DNA of 13,058 nucleotides from Holosporales bacterium (GTDB lineage: Bacteria; Pseudomonadota; Alphaproteobacteria; Caedimonadales; UBA9215): positions 13,366-26,423 of the forward strand of contig DOCA01000185.1 of the NCBI GenBank assembly GCA_003503995.1. The letters are read 5' to 3'. Below the pieces are notes generated by a model. That model ran no database searches and was not told where the DNA came from. It worked only from the letters and a program-made list of their open reading frames with translations. Positions 6,367 through 13,058 of the stretch are shown here, in pieces; the stretch's first letter is position 1; each line of letters begins with the position of its first letter. The position numbers and the translations under genes were made by a program.

Positions 6367-8733
6367 TTAGGCTCTTATTGAAAAGATATTGTGTTGTAAG
6401 CTCTTAAAGACTTTTTTGTGAGACACCTCTTTTTCAATCAAAAGGAGAGCTTCTGAAAAAGGGAGAGGCTTGCTAAAATAATAGCCTTGTATAAGGTAAC
6501 AGCCCATTTCATAAAGAGTTTCTAACTGCTCTTTCGTTTCTATTCCCTCTGCGATAATGCCTATATTTTGTGAGTTTGAGAGGGCAATGATCGCTCTAAT
6601 GAGTTCAAGGTTTTTTTCATCAACATTCATTGTATCAATAAAGCTTTTATCAATTTTCAAATAATCAAAAGAAAATTTATTTAAGTAAGATAAACTGGAA
6701 TATCCCGTACCAAAATCGTCAATTAAGACTTCTACGCCCATCTCTTTGAGGGCTGTAAATTTCTCGAAAGTATGGTCTGTTGAGTCTAATAGTAAATTCT
6801 CTGTTACTTCTATTTTTATGGAGCTTGGCGAGCTGGAACGGCTTTGAATGAGTTTTTTGATGGCTTGAAAATTTTTATCATTATGAAATTGCTTAACGGA
6901 CATGTTAATGGAAAAAATAGCACCTGGATAAGTTGGATAAGCTCTGCGTAATCGAGCCATATCTCTCAAAGCAATTTCAAAACATTTCTTACCTAGGTCT
7001 AAAATAAGATCCGATGTTTCCGCTAGATTAATAAAGGTTGAGGGTGGAATATAGCCAATCTCTGGGTGATGCCAACGGCAAAGAGCTTCAAAATAGGCAA
7101 TACAACCTGACTCAACATCAATAATAGGCTGGTAGTACATTTCGATTTCATTAGATTGGATAGCGTTTTCTAAATCACTTAACATCTTGATTTCAGAATT
7201 TATTTTTTCAACAAACTCTGAATCAAAAACACAGATTTGTCCTTTCCCGAGCTTCTTAGCTTGATACATTGCCTTATCTGCTTTGTATAAAATGCTATCT
7301 TCAATGTCATCGTTGTTTTCGAGCATTAACAAGCCAATGCTGACGGAGTTTTTGATCTTGGTATCATTAATATAGAGTGTGCGGCAGCAATTTTTTAAGA
7401 TTCGCTCGGCAATCTCGTAAGCTTCCCCCTCGTTTTCAACGGAGTCTAGTAAGATAACAAACTCGTCGCCGCCAAATCGAGCAACAGTATCTATTTGACG
7501 CACACAAGCAGAAATAGATTTTGCTATTATTTTTAACGTTTCATCCCCCATGGTATGGCCATATTTATCATTAATATTTTTAAAATCATCCACATCTAAA
7601 AAAATGATAGAAGAACGACTAATGTCGATGCGAGATAGTTTTTTTAAGTTTTGCTTAAGGCGGTCAATAAAAAGATTTCTGTTTGCAAGGCCTGTTAGGG
7701 AATCATAGAAAGCAGAATTATGGAGGGATTCAATAAACTTTTCTTGGTTAATAAATAAATGGAGGCGCTCTAGGATAATGGATAGCTGAGAAGAGAACAT
7801 TTCTATTGTTTTATAGGGGACAACACCTTCTTCTTTTTTCCTTTTTAAGGAGAAAATTTCGACGACACCAACAAGCTCTTCTTCTATTTTAACGGGAACA
7901 AGGATATAACGTTCAATTTTATTAAACAAACTATCTAATTTTTTAGAATTTTTTGGAAAATTTTTTCTTGTGAGGACAGAAAATTTTTGATTCTCATTTT
8001 TTGTACCTTGGTTCTCAAGGCAGAAATCCTTAATAATTTTTTCCCTACAGGCTAATGAAGAAGGATCAGCTAGGGGGTCATCTCCTATATGTATTGTATC
8101 TAATGATTTTAAAAATTTGTCACTTTGAAGACCATAAAAACAGATCCCCTGCATTTCTATACGTTTTACGGTTAGAGAAAGGACATCAGAAATGGCTTTT
8201 TTAAAATCATGATTACAGCTTGAGATCTTAGAAATTTCATAAAAATAAAGAGAATTTTTCTCACGTTCACTAACATATGAAGAAAGAGAAAGGCTAATGT
8301 CCACCAAAATACGGTTTGTGATGTGATTCAAAAGCTTTTTGGGGAGAGACGTGTCCTTGAAATCCTCTTCAAATATTTTTCTTTGTAAGTGGGAGATGAC
8401 CTTATTGTAGCCTAAGAGATAGATCTCTGTAGAAATATTATTGCGATCGTGGGCTTTTCCAATTCTAAAAGACTCTTTTTGTAGGTGTAAAAAATCACTA
8501 TGCAGCATTAAGTTGTTCCAATGCTGAATTTGTTTTTTTATTAACTGGTCTTGCTTTTTCTTTGGGAAATGGTGAATATCATGGGTTTCTAAGAAATCAT
8601 AGAGCTCACAAAGAGCACCGCTAATATGTTTACTCATAAAACTCTTCAGGGCGTTATACTCATCGGTGCCGGCCTCAAACTGACAAGAACTCAGTGATTT
8701 ATATATCTTGTCGTTTAAAGCATAACACTCCAT
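6367..8733 (-). CDS. Globin-coupled GAF-GGDEF-EAL cyclic-di-GMP enzyme
   Basis: This 788-residue soluble protein should make and/or break cyclic-di-GMP under control of a sensor. Residues about 25-155 read as a globin-coupled sensor: LYDFL with Y45 at the distal (B10) position, QHWNNLM around W72, and RIGKAHDRN with H95 as candidate heme-ligating proximal histidine. A GAF-like domain follows at about 165-325 (LVPVKIEEELVGVVEIFS). The GGDEF domain (about 340-505) has DSLTGLANR, FLDVDDFKNIND, GGDEF at 421-425 and an inhibitory I-site RxxD at R412-D415, so synthesis and product feedback look possible. The EAL domain (about 515-770) keeps EAL at 549-551, N610, E642, DDFGTGYSS (D672-D673), K693, E729 and QG at 749-750, so hydrolysis also looks possible. 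There are no membrane helices. AAGGAG 11 bases before the ATG supports the start. The gene converges on the histidine kinase, with 12 bp between stops. Confidence 0.93.
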   Translation of the reverse strand: MECYALNDKIYKSLSSCQFEAGTDEYNALKSFMSKHISGALCELYDFLETHDIHHFPKKKQDQLIKKQIQHWNNLMLHSDFLHLQKESFRIGKAHDRNNISTEIYLLGYNKVISHLQRKIFEEDFKDTSLPKKLLNHITNRILVDISLSLSSYVSEREKNSLYFYEISKISSCNHDFKKAISDVLSLTVKRIEMQGICFYGLQSDKFLKSLDTIHIGDDPLADPSSLACREKIIKDFCLENQGTKNENQKFSVLTRKNFPKNSKKLDSLFNKIERYILVPVKIEEELVGVVEIFSLKRKKEEGVVPYKTIEMFSSQLSIILERLHLFINQEKFIESLHNSAFYDSLTGLANRNLFIDRLKQNLKKLSRIDISRSSIIFLDVDDFKNINDKYGHTMGDETLKIIAKSISACVRQIDTVARFGGDEFVILLDSVENEGEAYEIAERILKNCCRTLYINDTKIKNSVSIGLLMLENNDDIEDSILYKADKAMYQAKKLGKGQICVFDSEFVEKINSEIKMLSDLENAIQSNEIEMYYQPIIDVESGCIAYFEALCRWHHPEIGYIPPSTFINLAETSDLILDLGKKCFEIALRDMARLRRAYPTYPGAIFSINMSVKQFHNDKNFQAIKKLIQSRSSSPSSIKIEVTENLLLDSTDHTFEKFTALKEMGVEVLIDDFGTGYSSLSYLNKFSFDYLKIDKSFIDTMNVDEKNLELIRAIIALSNSQNIGIIAEGIETKEQLETLYEMGCYLIQGYYFSKPLPFSEALLLIEKEVSHKKVFKSLQHNIFSIRA

Positions 8734-8744
8734 TTTTTAATTTG

Positions 8745-8770
8745 CTCCTTTTTTACACAGCAAAAGTATA
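8745..8770 (-). promoter_or_regulatory. Candidate -10 element and ribosome binding site of the globin-GGDEF-EAL gene
   Basis: On the minus strand TATACT (8770-8765) is a good -10 match and would start transcription near 8758. AAGGAG follows at 8750-8745, 11 bases before the ATG at 8733. No clear -35 hexamer lies at the right distance (TGGAAT is the best), so the promoter part is tentative and may need an activator. Confidence 0.35.
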
Positions 8771-8812
8771 TTTTTTCCTCTTCTATTTATTCCATGAATC
8801 TCCTTAAGAAAA

Positions 8813-8844
8813 CCTTAACAAAGCACTTTGTAATTTTGTTAAGG
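8813..8844. repeat. Overlapping inverted repeats in the divergent intergenic region
   Basis: A perfect 10-bp inverted repeat, CCTTAACAAA at 8813-8822 and TTTGTTAAGG at 8835-8844, encloses a 12-bp spacer. Nested in it is a second one, ACAAAG (8818-8823) and CTTTGT (8826-8831), two bases apart. The two cannot pair at the same time. The site lies 79 bp from the globin-GGDEF-EAL start and 107 bp from glmM, where an operator would be expected. It could also be a switching RNA hairpin in a long leader. No known regulator consensus was recognised. Confidence 0.55.
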
Positions 8845-8874
8845 GTACTTTATTGTTTGAAACAGTAGCTTCTG

Positions 8875-8925
8875 TTGACAATGAAAGAAAAAACAATGCA
8901 AAATTGCTTGAATTTGCTATATAGT
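8875..8925 (+). promoter_or_regulatory. Candidate glmM promoter region
   Basis: TTGACA at 8875-8880 is a perfect -35 hexamer, but its best -10 at 18 bp is only CAAAAT (8899-8904). Separately, TGCTATATA at 8915-8923 is an extended -10 that would start transcription near 8931, about 20 bases before the ATG, without a good -35. One or both may be used. Confidence 0.4.
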
Positions 8926-8951
8926 GTTTTTGATCTAAAAAGGTTAAGTAA

Positions 8952-10304
8952 ATGAAGTTATTTGGAACCGATGGCGTTCGAGGCCTTGCCAACACAGCAC
9001 CCATGACCCCTGATGTTATGATGCGCCTTGCCATGGCTGCGGGGAGTGTTTTTAAACAGGGAGAACATCGGCATACCGTTGTAATCGGTAAGGACACACG
9101 TCTTTCTGGCTATATGATTGAACCTGCCTTGACAGCTGGTTTTATCGCTATGGGGATGAATGTGGTTCTTGTGGGGCCCCTGCCAACACCTGCAATTTCT
9201 ATGCTTGTGAGTTCTATGAGGGCGGATTTAGGTGTAATGATTTCTGCGTCTCATAATCCTTATTATGATAATGGTATCAAGTTCTTTGGCCCTGATGGTT
9301 ATAAACTTTCTTGTGATGTTGAAAAGAAAATTGAAAACCTTGTTTCTGGTAAAATCACGAACTTTGCTAAACCTGAAGATCTTGGTAAAGCTTTTCGTCT
9401 TGAAAGTGCCAGTGGTCGTTATATTGAATTTGTTAAGAGTACCCTTCCTAGTTCTGTTCGTTTGGATGGTTTAAAAATTGTCATCGATTGTGCTAATGGT
9501 GCTGCTTATCATGTGGCCCCTAAAGTTTTTTGGGAACTCGGTGCTGAAGTCGTTATTATGGGAGATCAGCCCGATGGGTTTAACATTAATGCGAATGTTG
9601 GCGCTGTTTCCAGTAATGCAATGTGTCAAGCTGTTCTAGAGCACGGTGCTGATATTGGTATTGCCCTTGATGGAGATGCAGATCGCCTTGTTCTGTCCGA
9701 TGAAAAGGGCAATATCGTAGATGGAGATCAGATTATGGCCTTGATCGCAACGGCTTGGCAAAAGAGTGCCCAGTTGCGAGGAGGGCAGGTTGTTGGGACG
9801 GTCATGTCTAACCTTGGCCTTGAAAATTATTTAGAAAAACAAGGGCTTGAACTTGTGCGTACGAACGTTGGTGACCGCCATGTTGGTGATTATATGCGAA
9901 AACATGGAGGCAATGTTGGCGGTGAGCAGTCTGGCCATATTATTCTGTCAGACTTTGCAAGAACAGGCGACGGTCTTGTAGCGGCCCTTCAGGTTCTTGC
10001 TGTTTTGGTCGACTCTAAAAAGCCTGCAAGCCAGGTGTGCCGTGTATTTGAGCAAACCCCTCAAAAACTAAAAAGCGTGCGCTTTCAAAATGGGGATCCT
10101 ATGACTTCTTTGGCGGTGGCAAAAGCTATCAAAGAAATGGAAGCGGATTTGGGAAAAACAGGGCGTGTTCTTGTACGCAAATCTGGAACCGAGCCCTTGG
10201 TACGTATTATGGTAGAGAGCGAGAGCTCTGCTAAATTAGATAAAGTAATCACCTATATTTTGGATGCGATGGATCAAGAAAATTTTCTTGAGAAAAGTGC
10301 TTAA
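8952..10304 (+). CDS. glmM: Phosphoglucosamine mutase GlmM
   Basis: GlmM converts glucosamine-6-phosphate to glucosamine-1-phosphate, the step before GlmU on the way to UDP-GlcNAc for peptidoglycan and lipopolysaccharide. The 450-residue protein opens FGTDGVRGLAN. The phosphoserine loop ISASHNPYYDNGIKFFG has active S100. The magnesium loop DGDADR is at 240-245. The sugar-recognition loop GGEQSGH is at 323-329 and the phosphate-binding loop RKSGTEPLVR is near 410. All four alpha-D-phosphohexomutase signatures are intact and length is normal. AAAGG lies 8 bases before the ATG. In many proteobacteria glmM follows ftsH or folP; here it is instead divergent from a cyclic-di-GMP gene and 42 bp upstream of a transporter array, with no visible terminator between, so read-through into the transporters is plausible. 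Confidence 0.98.
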   Translation: MKLFGTDGVRGLANTAPMTPDVMMRLAMAAGSVFKQGEHRHTVVIGKDTRLSGYMIEPALTAGFIAMGMNVVLVGPLPTPAISMLVSSMRADLGVMISASHNPYYDNGIKFFGPDGYKLSCDVEKKIENLVSGKITNFAKPEDLGKAFRLESASGRYIEFVKSTLPSSVRLDGLKIVIDCANGAAYHVAPKVFWELGAEVVIMGDQPDGFNINANVGAVSSNAMCQAVLEHGADIGIALDGDADRLVLSDEKGNIVDGDQIMALIATAWQKSAQLRGGQVVGTVMSNLGLENYLEKQGLELVRTNVGDRHVGDYMRKHGGNVGGEQSGHIILSDFARTGDGLVAALQVLAVLVDSKKPASQVCRVFEQTPQKLKSVRFQNGDPMTSLAVAKAIKEMEADLGKTGRVLVRKSGTEPLVRIMVESESSAKLDKVITYILDAMDQENFLEKSA

Positions 10305-10346
10305 AAATCCTATCCACAAAAAATATATCCAGTAAAAGAGTTTGTT

Positions 10347-11540
10347 TTGAGAAAATTTTTATCCGACTTTAAAATGCCCCTGATTTTAATCACCGAAATT
10401 ATCGTGTGCTTGATTTTCGGGGACTTTATTCCTCTTTCCATTAAATCGGCCCTATATGCCGTAAGCTTGAACTTGAAGGAAATTCTTCTTTTCGTCCTGC
10501 CTTTTGTGATCTTTTCTTTCTTGCTGAATAGTATTGGTATTTTAAAAAAAGGGGCTTTTTCTTTTGTTGCTCTCGCTTTTTCCATGGTTGTTATCTCTAA
10601 TTTTACGGCAACGGTTTTTGGAGGGTTTTTGGGTATTTTTACTTTGGGAAGTCTTGGATTTATCGAGAAAATAACCCTGTCTCAAGATGTTCTAAGTCCG
10701 TTGTGGAGTTTTGACTTACCTCAGTTGATCTCCAATGATGCAGCTTTATTTTCAGGCCTTGTTGCAGGTGTTGTCTTGTCACTTACAGGTCATCAAAAAA
10801 GCCAGGATGTTGCTCAGAAGCTTTACAATGGATCTTTTTTCTTCTTAAAACGCTGTTTTATTCCCGTGCTCCCTATTTTCATCCTAGGGTTTATTCTCAA
10901 GATGCAGCACGATGGCTTGTTAACCTCTGTCTTTAAGCACTATTTACCTATCGCAATTTTGATTATCCTCGTGTCTGTTCCCTATATTTTGACTTTGTTT
11001 GCCCTTGCTCTTGGGTTTAATAAAGCACGGTGGGTTCAAGGCTTAAAAAACTTAGTGCCTGGTATGCTGATAGGTTTTACGACAATGTCCAGCGCCTCGA
11101 CCATGCCGTTAGTTATTGATGCGGTGGAAAAAAACACAACAGAGCCTTTTACTCCAGGCGTTGTGCCTGTGAGTATTAATACGCACCTTGTGGGAGATTG
11201 TTTTTCTATGTCTATCCAAGCCATCGCTATTTTGATTTCTTTTGGATATGATTTGCCTTCTTTGCCAGACTTTTTACTCTTTGCTGTGTTTTTTGTGATT
11301 GCTCGCTTTGCCGTTGCGGGAGTACCTGGAGGAGGGGTTCTTATGACGCTTCCCGTTTTTGAAAAATACCTTGGTTTTTCTGGGGAAATGTTATCACTCA
11401 TTACGGCGCTTTATATTTTGTTCGACCCCCTTATTACGCCAGTTAATGTTTTGGGGCATGGGACCTTTGCACAACTTTTTGAGAAGCTTTACAAAAAAGT
11501 CTTGGGCAGAAAGAGCGCTGTTTCAAAACCACCACTATAA
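10347..11540 (+). CDS. SDF-family (GltP/DctA-like) transporter, copy 1 of tandem array
   Basis: This 397-residue polytopic inner-membrane protein belongs to the dicarboxylate/amino acid:cation symporter (SDF) family. The C-terminal core is recognisable: hairpin 1 TTMSSASTMP (245-254), a TM7 segment PVSINTHLVGD (274-284), hairpin 2 AVAGVPGGG (322-330), and TM8 FDPLITPVNVLGHG (359-372). Key positions differ from characterised members. The NMDGT motif reads HLVGD, the substrate-binding Arg before the TM8 Thr is Ile (I363), and the sodium-binding Asp after NVxG is His (H371). The substrate is therefore unknown and an acidic one is doubtful. The TTG start at 10347 is chosen because it gives MRKFLSDFKMPLIL, which lines up with the N-termini of the two later copies; AAGAG lies 6 bases upstream. 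An in-frame ATG at 10374 would cut off that conserved start. Confidence 0.88.
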   Translation: MRKFLSDFKMPLILITEIIVCLIFGDFIPLSIKSALYAVSLNLKEILLFVLPFVIFSFLLNSIGILKKGAFSFVALAFSMVVISNFTATVFGGFLGIFTLGSLGFIEKITLSQDVLSPLWSFDLPQLISNDAALFSGLVAGVVLSLTGHQKSQDVAQKLYNGSFFFLKRCFIPVLPIFILGFILKMQHDGLLTSVFKHYLPIAILIILVSVPYILTLFALALGFNKARWVQGLKNLVPGMLIGFTTMSSASTMPLVIDAVEKNTTEPFTPGVVPVSINTHLVGDCFSMSIQAIAILISFGYDLPSLPDFLLFAVFFVIARFAVAGVPGGGVLMTLPVFEKYLGFSGEMLSLITALYILFDPLITPVNVLGHGTFAQLFEKLYKKVLGRKSAVSKPPL

Positions 11541-11651
11541 GGCTCTCTGCAAAAATCTCTTTTGGTGATAAAAAAGCAAAGCTCTAACTTTTGAAGAGAT
11601 CTCTTTCGTTTTTCTTTGATTTTAAAGGGCGTTTTACGCTACTGTGAAGGG

Positions 11652-11682
11652 TATAAGTCAACTAAATTCCCCCAACTAAGGA
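11652..11682 (+). promoter_or_regulatory. Possible -10 element and ribosome binding site for transporter copy 2
   Basis: TATAAG at 11652-11657 is a good -10 match that would start transcription near 11664. AAGGA at 11678-11682 is 10 bases before the ATG at 11693. No -35 hexamer is evident. The 152-bp gap after copy 1 also holds a 12-bp palindrome (AAGAGATCTCTT, 11594-11605) followed by a T-rich stretch, too weak to call a terminator. Copy 2 may thus have its own promoter. Confidence 0.33.
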
Positions 11683-11692
11683 CCTAACTTTA

Positions 11693-12934
11693 ATGCCTAA
11701 AATACGTTTGTCTGAATTAAGATTACCTCTCATTCTGGTGGCAGAAATTATTCTTTGCCTCGCTTTTGGTGACCTTGTTCCAACGTCAATTAAAATGGCT
11801 TTTTATAGCATCAGCGTTTTTCTTAAAAATACCCTTGTGACGGCCCTTCCCTTTATCATTTTTTCGATCCTCTTTAGCAGCCTTGGCGCCTTAAAAAGAG
11901 GAGCCTTCACTTTTACGGCTCTTGCCTTTTCCCTTGTGATTATCTCTAATTATGTTTCAACATCTTTGGGCGGATTTTTAGGCATACAGTTTTTAGATCA
12001 TGTCGAAATCGCTAATTATAATTCTGGCACGGCGCAACAATTGGTTCCTCTTTGGGAAGCATTTTTTACACCTGAGGCTTTGAGAAATATCACAGAATTT
12101 TGGGGCCTTAGAGCCTTGCAATCTATCTCCAATGACATGGCTCTTTTTGCAGGTATTTCCTGTGGGCTTTTTTTGGCATTTACCAATCATAGCAAAACAA
12201 AAGCTATCTCTTTAAAAATGAAATCTATTGCTTTTTCATTTTTGCAAAAAGGCTTTATTCCCCTTATTCCGCTGTTCATTTTAGGGTATATTTTTAACAT
12301 GCAACACAGCGGGTTGCTCAACTCTATTTTCCAAGATTATTTTGCGATCATTACCCTGATTGTTGTGTCGACTTTTTCTTATATTATTTTTCTTTATGGC
12401 GTTGCCTCCTCTTTCAAAATTGCGACATGGCGCCGTTATTTAAAGAACATGTTACCAGCCATGATCACAGGTTTTAGCACGATGTCCAGCGCCTCAGCCC
12501 TGCCGCTTCTTATGGAAGGTGCTGCAAGGAATACGGGTAATGAAGAGGTTAAAGGTGTTGTCCCTATTAGTATCAATATTCACTTGATTGGAGATTGCTT
12601 TTCTATCTCTATTTTGGCTCTCACCATTCTTGTCTCCTTTGGCCACCCATTGCCGACCCTCGAGGAATATATGCTTTTCACCCTATTTTTTGTGTTGGCT
12701 AAATTTGCTGTTGCAGCCGTTCCGGGAGGGGGGATTTTGGTCATGATCCCTATCCTTGAAAAGTACCTTGGTTTTACGCCAGAAATGCTGTCGTTGATTA
12801 CAGCCCTTTACATTCTTTTTGATCCCATTGTTACCTCTGCAAATGTTCTTGGAAATGGGGCTTTTGCTCAGCTTTTTGAGAAAATTTATCACGTGCTTCA
12901 CAAAGAAAAAAAGGTATCTTCATGGGCAAACTAG
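11693..12934 (+). CDS. SDF-family (GltP/DctA-like) transporter, copy 2 of tandem array
   Basis: This 413-residue membrane transporter is a clear paralogue of copy 1: the two align end to end and share long runs such as EMLSLITALYILFDP and KYLGF, at roughly half identity by eye. Landmarks are hairpin 1 TMSSASALP (263-271), TM7 PISINIHLIGD (291-301), hairpin 2 AVPGGG (342-347) and TM8 FDPIVTSANVLGNG (376-389). As in copy 1, the NMDGT motif is replaced (HLIGD) and the substrate Arg is hydrophobic (V380). The sodium-binding Asp after NVxG is Asn (N388). It has an extra segment of about 16 residues at about 122-142 (around FFTPEALRNITEFWGL), before the conserved SND, in what should be a loop. It has a good ATG with AAGGA upstream. 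Its last codons overlap the start of copy 3, so the two are likely translated together. Confidence 0.88.
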   Translation: MPKIRLSELRLPLILVAEIILCLAFGDLVPTSIKMAFYSISVFLKNTLVTALPFIIFSILFSSLGALKRGAFTFTALAFSLVIISNYVSTSLGGFLGIQFLDHVEIANYNSGTAQQLVPLWEAFFTPEALRNITEFWGLRALQSISNDMALFAGISCGLFLAFTNHSKTKAISLKMKSIAFSFLQKGFIPLIPLFILGYIFNMQHSGLLNSIFQDYFAIITLIVVSTFSYIIFLYGVASSFKIATWRRYLKNMLPAMITGFSTMSSASALPLLMEGAARNTGNEEVKGVVPISINIHLIGDCFSISILALTILVSFGHPLPTLEEYMLFTLFFVLAKFAVAAVPGGGILVMIPILEKYLGFTPEMLSLITALYILFDPIVTSANVLGNGAFAQLFEKIYHVLHKEKKVSSWAN

Positions 12935-13058
12935 CTGATTTAAAACTTCCTCTTATTTTAATTTCTGAAATTATTCTATGCCTTTTTTTTGGGGATATGG
13001 TTTCAACGGAAATTAAATCAATCCTTTATGCCATCAGCTTGAGCATCAAAGAAGCTTT
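12922..13058 (+). CDS. SDF-family transporter, copy 3 of tandem array (N-terminus only)
   Basis: From the ATG at 12922, which lies inside the end of copy 2 in another frame (13-bp overlap), 45 codons read to the window edge without a stop. The product opens MGKLADLKLPLILISEII and continues CLFFGDMVSTEIKS, matching copy 1 (PLILITEIIVCLIFGD) and copy 2 (PLILVAEIILCLAFGD) residue for residue in layout. AAGG at 12911-12914, 7 bases before the ATG, is the ribosome binding site and sits within copy 2, so translational coupling is likely. Fresh N-terminal sequence rules out a frameshifted continuation of copy 2. Whether copy 3 is complete, and whether more copies follow, cannot be seen. Confidence 0.87.
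   Translation, partial: MGKLADLKLPLILISEIILCLFFGDMVSTEIKSILYAISLSIKEA

Noticed and set aside
6355..6373. Bidirectional terminator between the kinase and the globin-GGDEF-EAL gene
   Set aside because: AGCCTTAGGCT gives only a 4-bp stem with no adjoining T-run on either strand.
8804..9097. 97-residue minus-strand reading frame across the glmM start
   Set aside because: It is antisense of glmM plus intergenic sequence, with no family resemblance or ribosome binding site.
11594..11613. Terminator after transporter copy 1
   Set aside because: The palindrome AAGAGATCTCTT has no room for a stable stem and loop, despite the following T-rich bases.
10347..12934. Transporter copies 1 and 2 as an assembly duplication
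   Set aside because: They differ throughout at the DNA level, have a copy-specific insertion and different pocket residues, so they are old paralogues.
12905..12940. Frameshift joining copy 2 to copy 3
   Set aside because: Copy 2 is already full length and copy 3 opens with a fresh family N-terminus and its own ribosome binding site.

Overview
The window reads as chromosomal core sequence from an AT-rich alphaproteobacterium. The evidence is the minus-strand order mutY, lepB, rnc, era, recO, the DUF721/DciA gene head to head with mutY, and the alphaproteobacterial style of the MutY, RecO and GlmM proteins. The AT richness, small gaps and divergent SDF-type transporters would fit a Holosporales- or Rickettsiales-like lineage, but that placement is inference. 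There are no rRNA or tRNA genes, CRISPR arrays, insertion sequences or phage genes, and no gene-free stretch over 300 bp.

Positions 1-4106, minus strand, hold a compact housekeeping run: mutY (base-excision repair), then lepB (signal peptidase I), rnc (RNase III), era (ribosome-assembly GTPase) and recO (recombination mediator, cut off by the window edge). The last four are separated by 7 and 4 bp and a 1-bp stop/start overlap, so they look like one transcription unit.

Positions 4137-6354, plus strand, carry a DciA-like DUF721 gene, whose start lies 30 bp from that of mutY, followed by an orphan membrane histidine kinase. In many alphaproteobacteria a DsbA-like thioredoxin and smc follow this pair, so the kinase is a local departure. 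Converging on it from 8733 to 6367 is a four-domain signalling protein: globin-coupled sensor, GAF, GGDEF and EAL. It should link heme/gas sensing to cyclic-di-GMP turnover, and all recognised catalytic and feedback motifs are present.

The 218-bp divergent region 8734-8951 separates that gene from glmM (8952-10304), the phosphoglucosamine mutase of cell-wall precursor synthesis. It contains two overlapping inverted repeats and plausible promoters for both directions.

Positions 10347-13058, plus strand, hold a tandem array of at least three paralogous SDF-family (GltP/DctA-like) membrane transporters. The third is cut by the window end and its start overlaps the end of the second by 13 bp. 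Both complete copies keep the re-entrant hairpin signatures of the family but have lost the residues that in characterised members bind the sodium ions and the substrate side-chain carboxylate. This array is the most unusual part of the window.
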